Shown here piece after piece: positions 63,701-64,000 of a stretch of DNA of 64,000 nucleotides. The stretch spans positions 62,001 to 126,000 of the forward strand of contig NZ_JARZHH010000009.1 of assembly GCF_029946515.1 (NCBI RefSeq). Reading direction: 5' to 3'. How positions within the stretch are numbered: position 1 is the stretch's first letter; each line of letters begins with the position of its first letter. The DNA is from Polyangium sp. 6x1. Lineage in GTDB: Bacteria; Myxococcota_A; Polyangia; Polyangiales; Polyangiaceae. Both the position numbers and the translations under genes were made by a program. A model generated the notes under the pieces. That model saw only the letters and a program-made list of their open reading frames with translations. It was not told where the DNA came from and ran no database searches.

Positions 63701-64000
63701 CGCGCTCCGCGCCGCTTACCTCGCGCGCGGCGACGCGACCAGCGCCGTCGAGCTCCTCGGCCGCGAGATCGAGGCCGCCGAGGGCAACCTCGCGAAGGCG
63801 CGCCACTACGGCGAGATGGCCTTCCTCCTGCACGAGAAGCTCAAGGACACCGAGCGCGCGCAGGTCGCCGCGACGAAGGCGATCGACCTCGATCCGACGA
63901 ACATGAAGGCGCTCTACGTCTCGGGCGAGATCGCCTTCGGCGCGTCTCGCTTCGTCGAGGCGGCCAAGCACTTCGAGTCGCTGGCGAACCGCTCCGACGC
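60741..64000 (+). CDS. Pseudokinase fused to TPR-like repeats, 3' truncated by window edge
   Basis: Open from the ATG at 60741 (GAGGAG five bases upstream) to the last base, about 1,086 residues, with no stop. Residues ~95-360 have a kinase fold: KIGEGPRAVVYAATRK, ERILKVF (Lys) and APVDGQPLGARV. The catalytic loop reads HGNIKLEN instead of HRDLKPEN, so the catalytic Asp is Asn, and the DFG position is LLDAGCD. It is probably a pseudokinase or an atypical one. From ~430 on, helix pairs repeat (FRAARTYENVAKDLEKAEGV, RYEAALDVDPHSLTALRGL, KAYEKVIEIDPQHGGALESL), a long TPR-like superhelix for protein binding. A minus-strand frame across the region is a shadow. Partners unknown. Confidence 0.8.
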   Translation, partial: MSIDIVRGELERLFSLDEMTALSSELLGLDPAQVGGAVSKASFARALTDRCFENDAEGALLDAIFALRPEADAKLRELAKKGTGADAEIKAGEAFGAFTVTRKIGEGPRAVVYAATRKVDGEEKPQERILKVFRKDAAGGPRAVQRFLTAVRLAAKVQHEGLPASLEAGVVSGRAYVAYAPVDGQPLGARVTRTGALHINEAREIVRAVLSALAALHEARVVHGNIKLENVLVGRGEGGKVRAYLLDAGCDRLGAVVGGPLGVPAIARALSPEQIRGGAFDAQSDIYAFGALLFELLAGKPPFAGETGADVAAAHLVREAPAASTVAPKGWVNKELDEIIARLLDKNPSARPKGVSGALDLVDPNAKSAEEAPKGKSFSDEEINDLADLLLADPTDHDSALALESASRDGADPHKVAEAFVIAASEVDEGESAGEKIKAAELKKQLLFRAARTYENVAKDLEKAEGVLEQIVELDEDDDVAFSALEDVRRQLQKHEEVVEMLLERSEKAQDPPARARALNEIGRLYVRELEDVEQGVFAFAQALSILPQSQDYAKDLERAAGSDMKVWAEALQILSTATTSAEMSTEAKIALFNLLGRWYSEKIARPDMGLPCFQAVLSAEPGHDGALDGMAQLYRRAQQWQELCQILQTRADRAATPERSREIRAEAADVLETRLNDASRARDLFEHIFQEDPSNDKAADALGRIYHRLEDWAGYAKILERRADALRGEARVEAICKVAELYEDQLNDLGEATRRYEAALDVDPHSLTALRGLDRIYNRTGRYKELVGNLEKQIAISATPRQKINLYERLAGIHDEQFLDHGKAAEAYEAILQIDPAHEGTLTALMRHYRALERWEDVVSLYERLLRIVTEDKRLIELLLAMGRVLVEQVGSPERASKAYEKVIEIDPQHGGALESLANVRAATGDALAALSAIESLAVKATTPETRADLWIRAAKLLDDKGDRDGAIERYKKALDAQPGNVAASTALRAAYLARGDATSAVELLGREIEAAEGNLAKARHYGEMAFLLHEKLKDTERAQVAATKAIDLDPTNMKALYVSGEIAFGASRFVEAAKHFESLANRSD

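Noticed and set aside
60198-63971. 1257-residue minus-strand open frame
   Set aside because: Low-complexity Arg/Ala/Leu-rich shadow of the pseudokinase/TPR gene, whose plus-strand reading has a ribosome site and domain motifs.

Overview
The window is high-GC, densely coded bacterial DNA that reads like a myxobacterium of the Polyangiales type (Polyangium/Sorangium relatives). This rests on several eukaryote-like Ser/Thr kinases plus a PP2C phosphatase, an FHA-sigma54 activator, PEGA-type and lipoprotein families, many proteins with long Pro/Ala linkers, and frequent GTG or TTG starts with 4-bp gene overlaps. No phage, transposase or CRISPR locus was found. Taxonomy is inferred from gene content only.

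Layout. 1-9.9 kb: the 3' end of a PP2C phosphatase, a DUF2169 protein behind a perfect CRP-like palindrome, a lipoprotein/outer-membrane pair, a glycosyltransferase-like gene, peptide deformylase and a secreted M4 metalloprotease. 10.1-16.4 kb: an exopolysaccharide locus with Wza-like export lipoprotein, Wzy-like polymerase, Wzz/Wzc-like co-polymerase and a deacetylase-like protein. 16.7-21.8 kb: an atypical LuxR-type regulator, a lipid A-type acyltransferase, an orphan MlaF-like ATPase and a pseudokinase/GYF/AgmX-like membrane protein. 21.8-24.0 kb: an AAA ATPase/PIN-like two-gene operon followed by a 43-bp minisatellite. 24-33 kb: a hydrolase-like lipoprotein without its Ser nucleophile, a degenerate GGDEF protein, a glutamine synthetase-like/Fe-alcohol dehydrogenase pair, a fatty acid hydroxylase and small signalling or metal-binding proteins. 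33.1 kb: tRNA-Gly(CCC). 33-47.6 kb: a Wzx-like flippase, two Ser/Thr kinases, trehalose-6-phosphate synthase, a PEGA-like protein, an Hsp70-like ATPase, a phosphodiester glycosidase and a zinc-ribbon protein pair. 47.6-60.5 kb: aminopeptidase P, MutY, an envelope operon, a kinase, an FHA-sigma54 activator, an acyl-CoA mutase, a MshEN/GAF-like protein and FtsB. 60.7 kb to the edge: a pseudokinase fused to many TPR-like repeats, running off the window.

The most unusual structure is a family of eight intergenic repeat elements (105-483 bp) built from strings of perfect hairpins. Stem bases change between copies with matching changes on the partner strand. The six long copies are bounded by inverted arrays and all lie between converging gene ends. 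Of the two short solo copies, one is also convergent and one is in a tandem gap. No mobilising gene was seen.

A second theme is that several signalling or catalytic proteins lack a key residue: response regulator Asp to Glu, GGDEF to GDDDF, kinase HRD to HGN, and hydrolase Ser to Gly. All functional calls come from reading motifs by eye; no database search was run.
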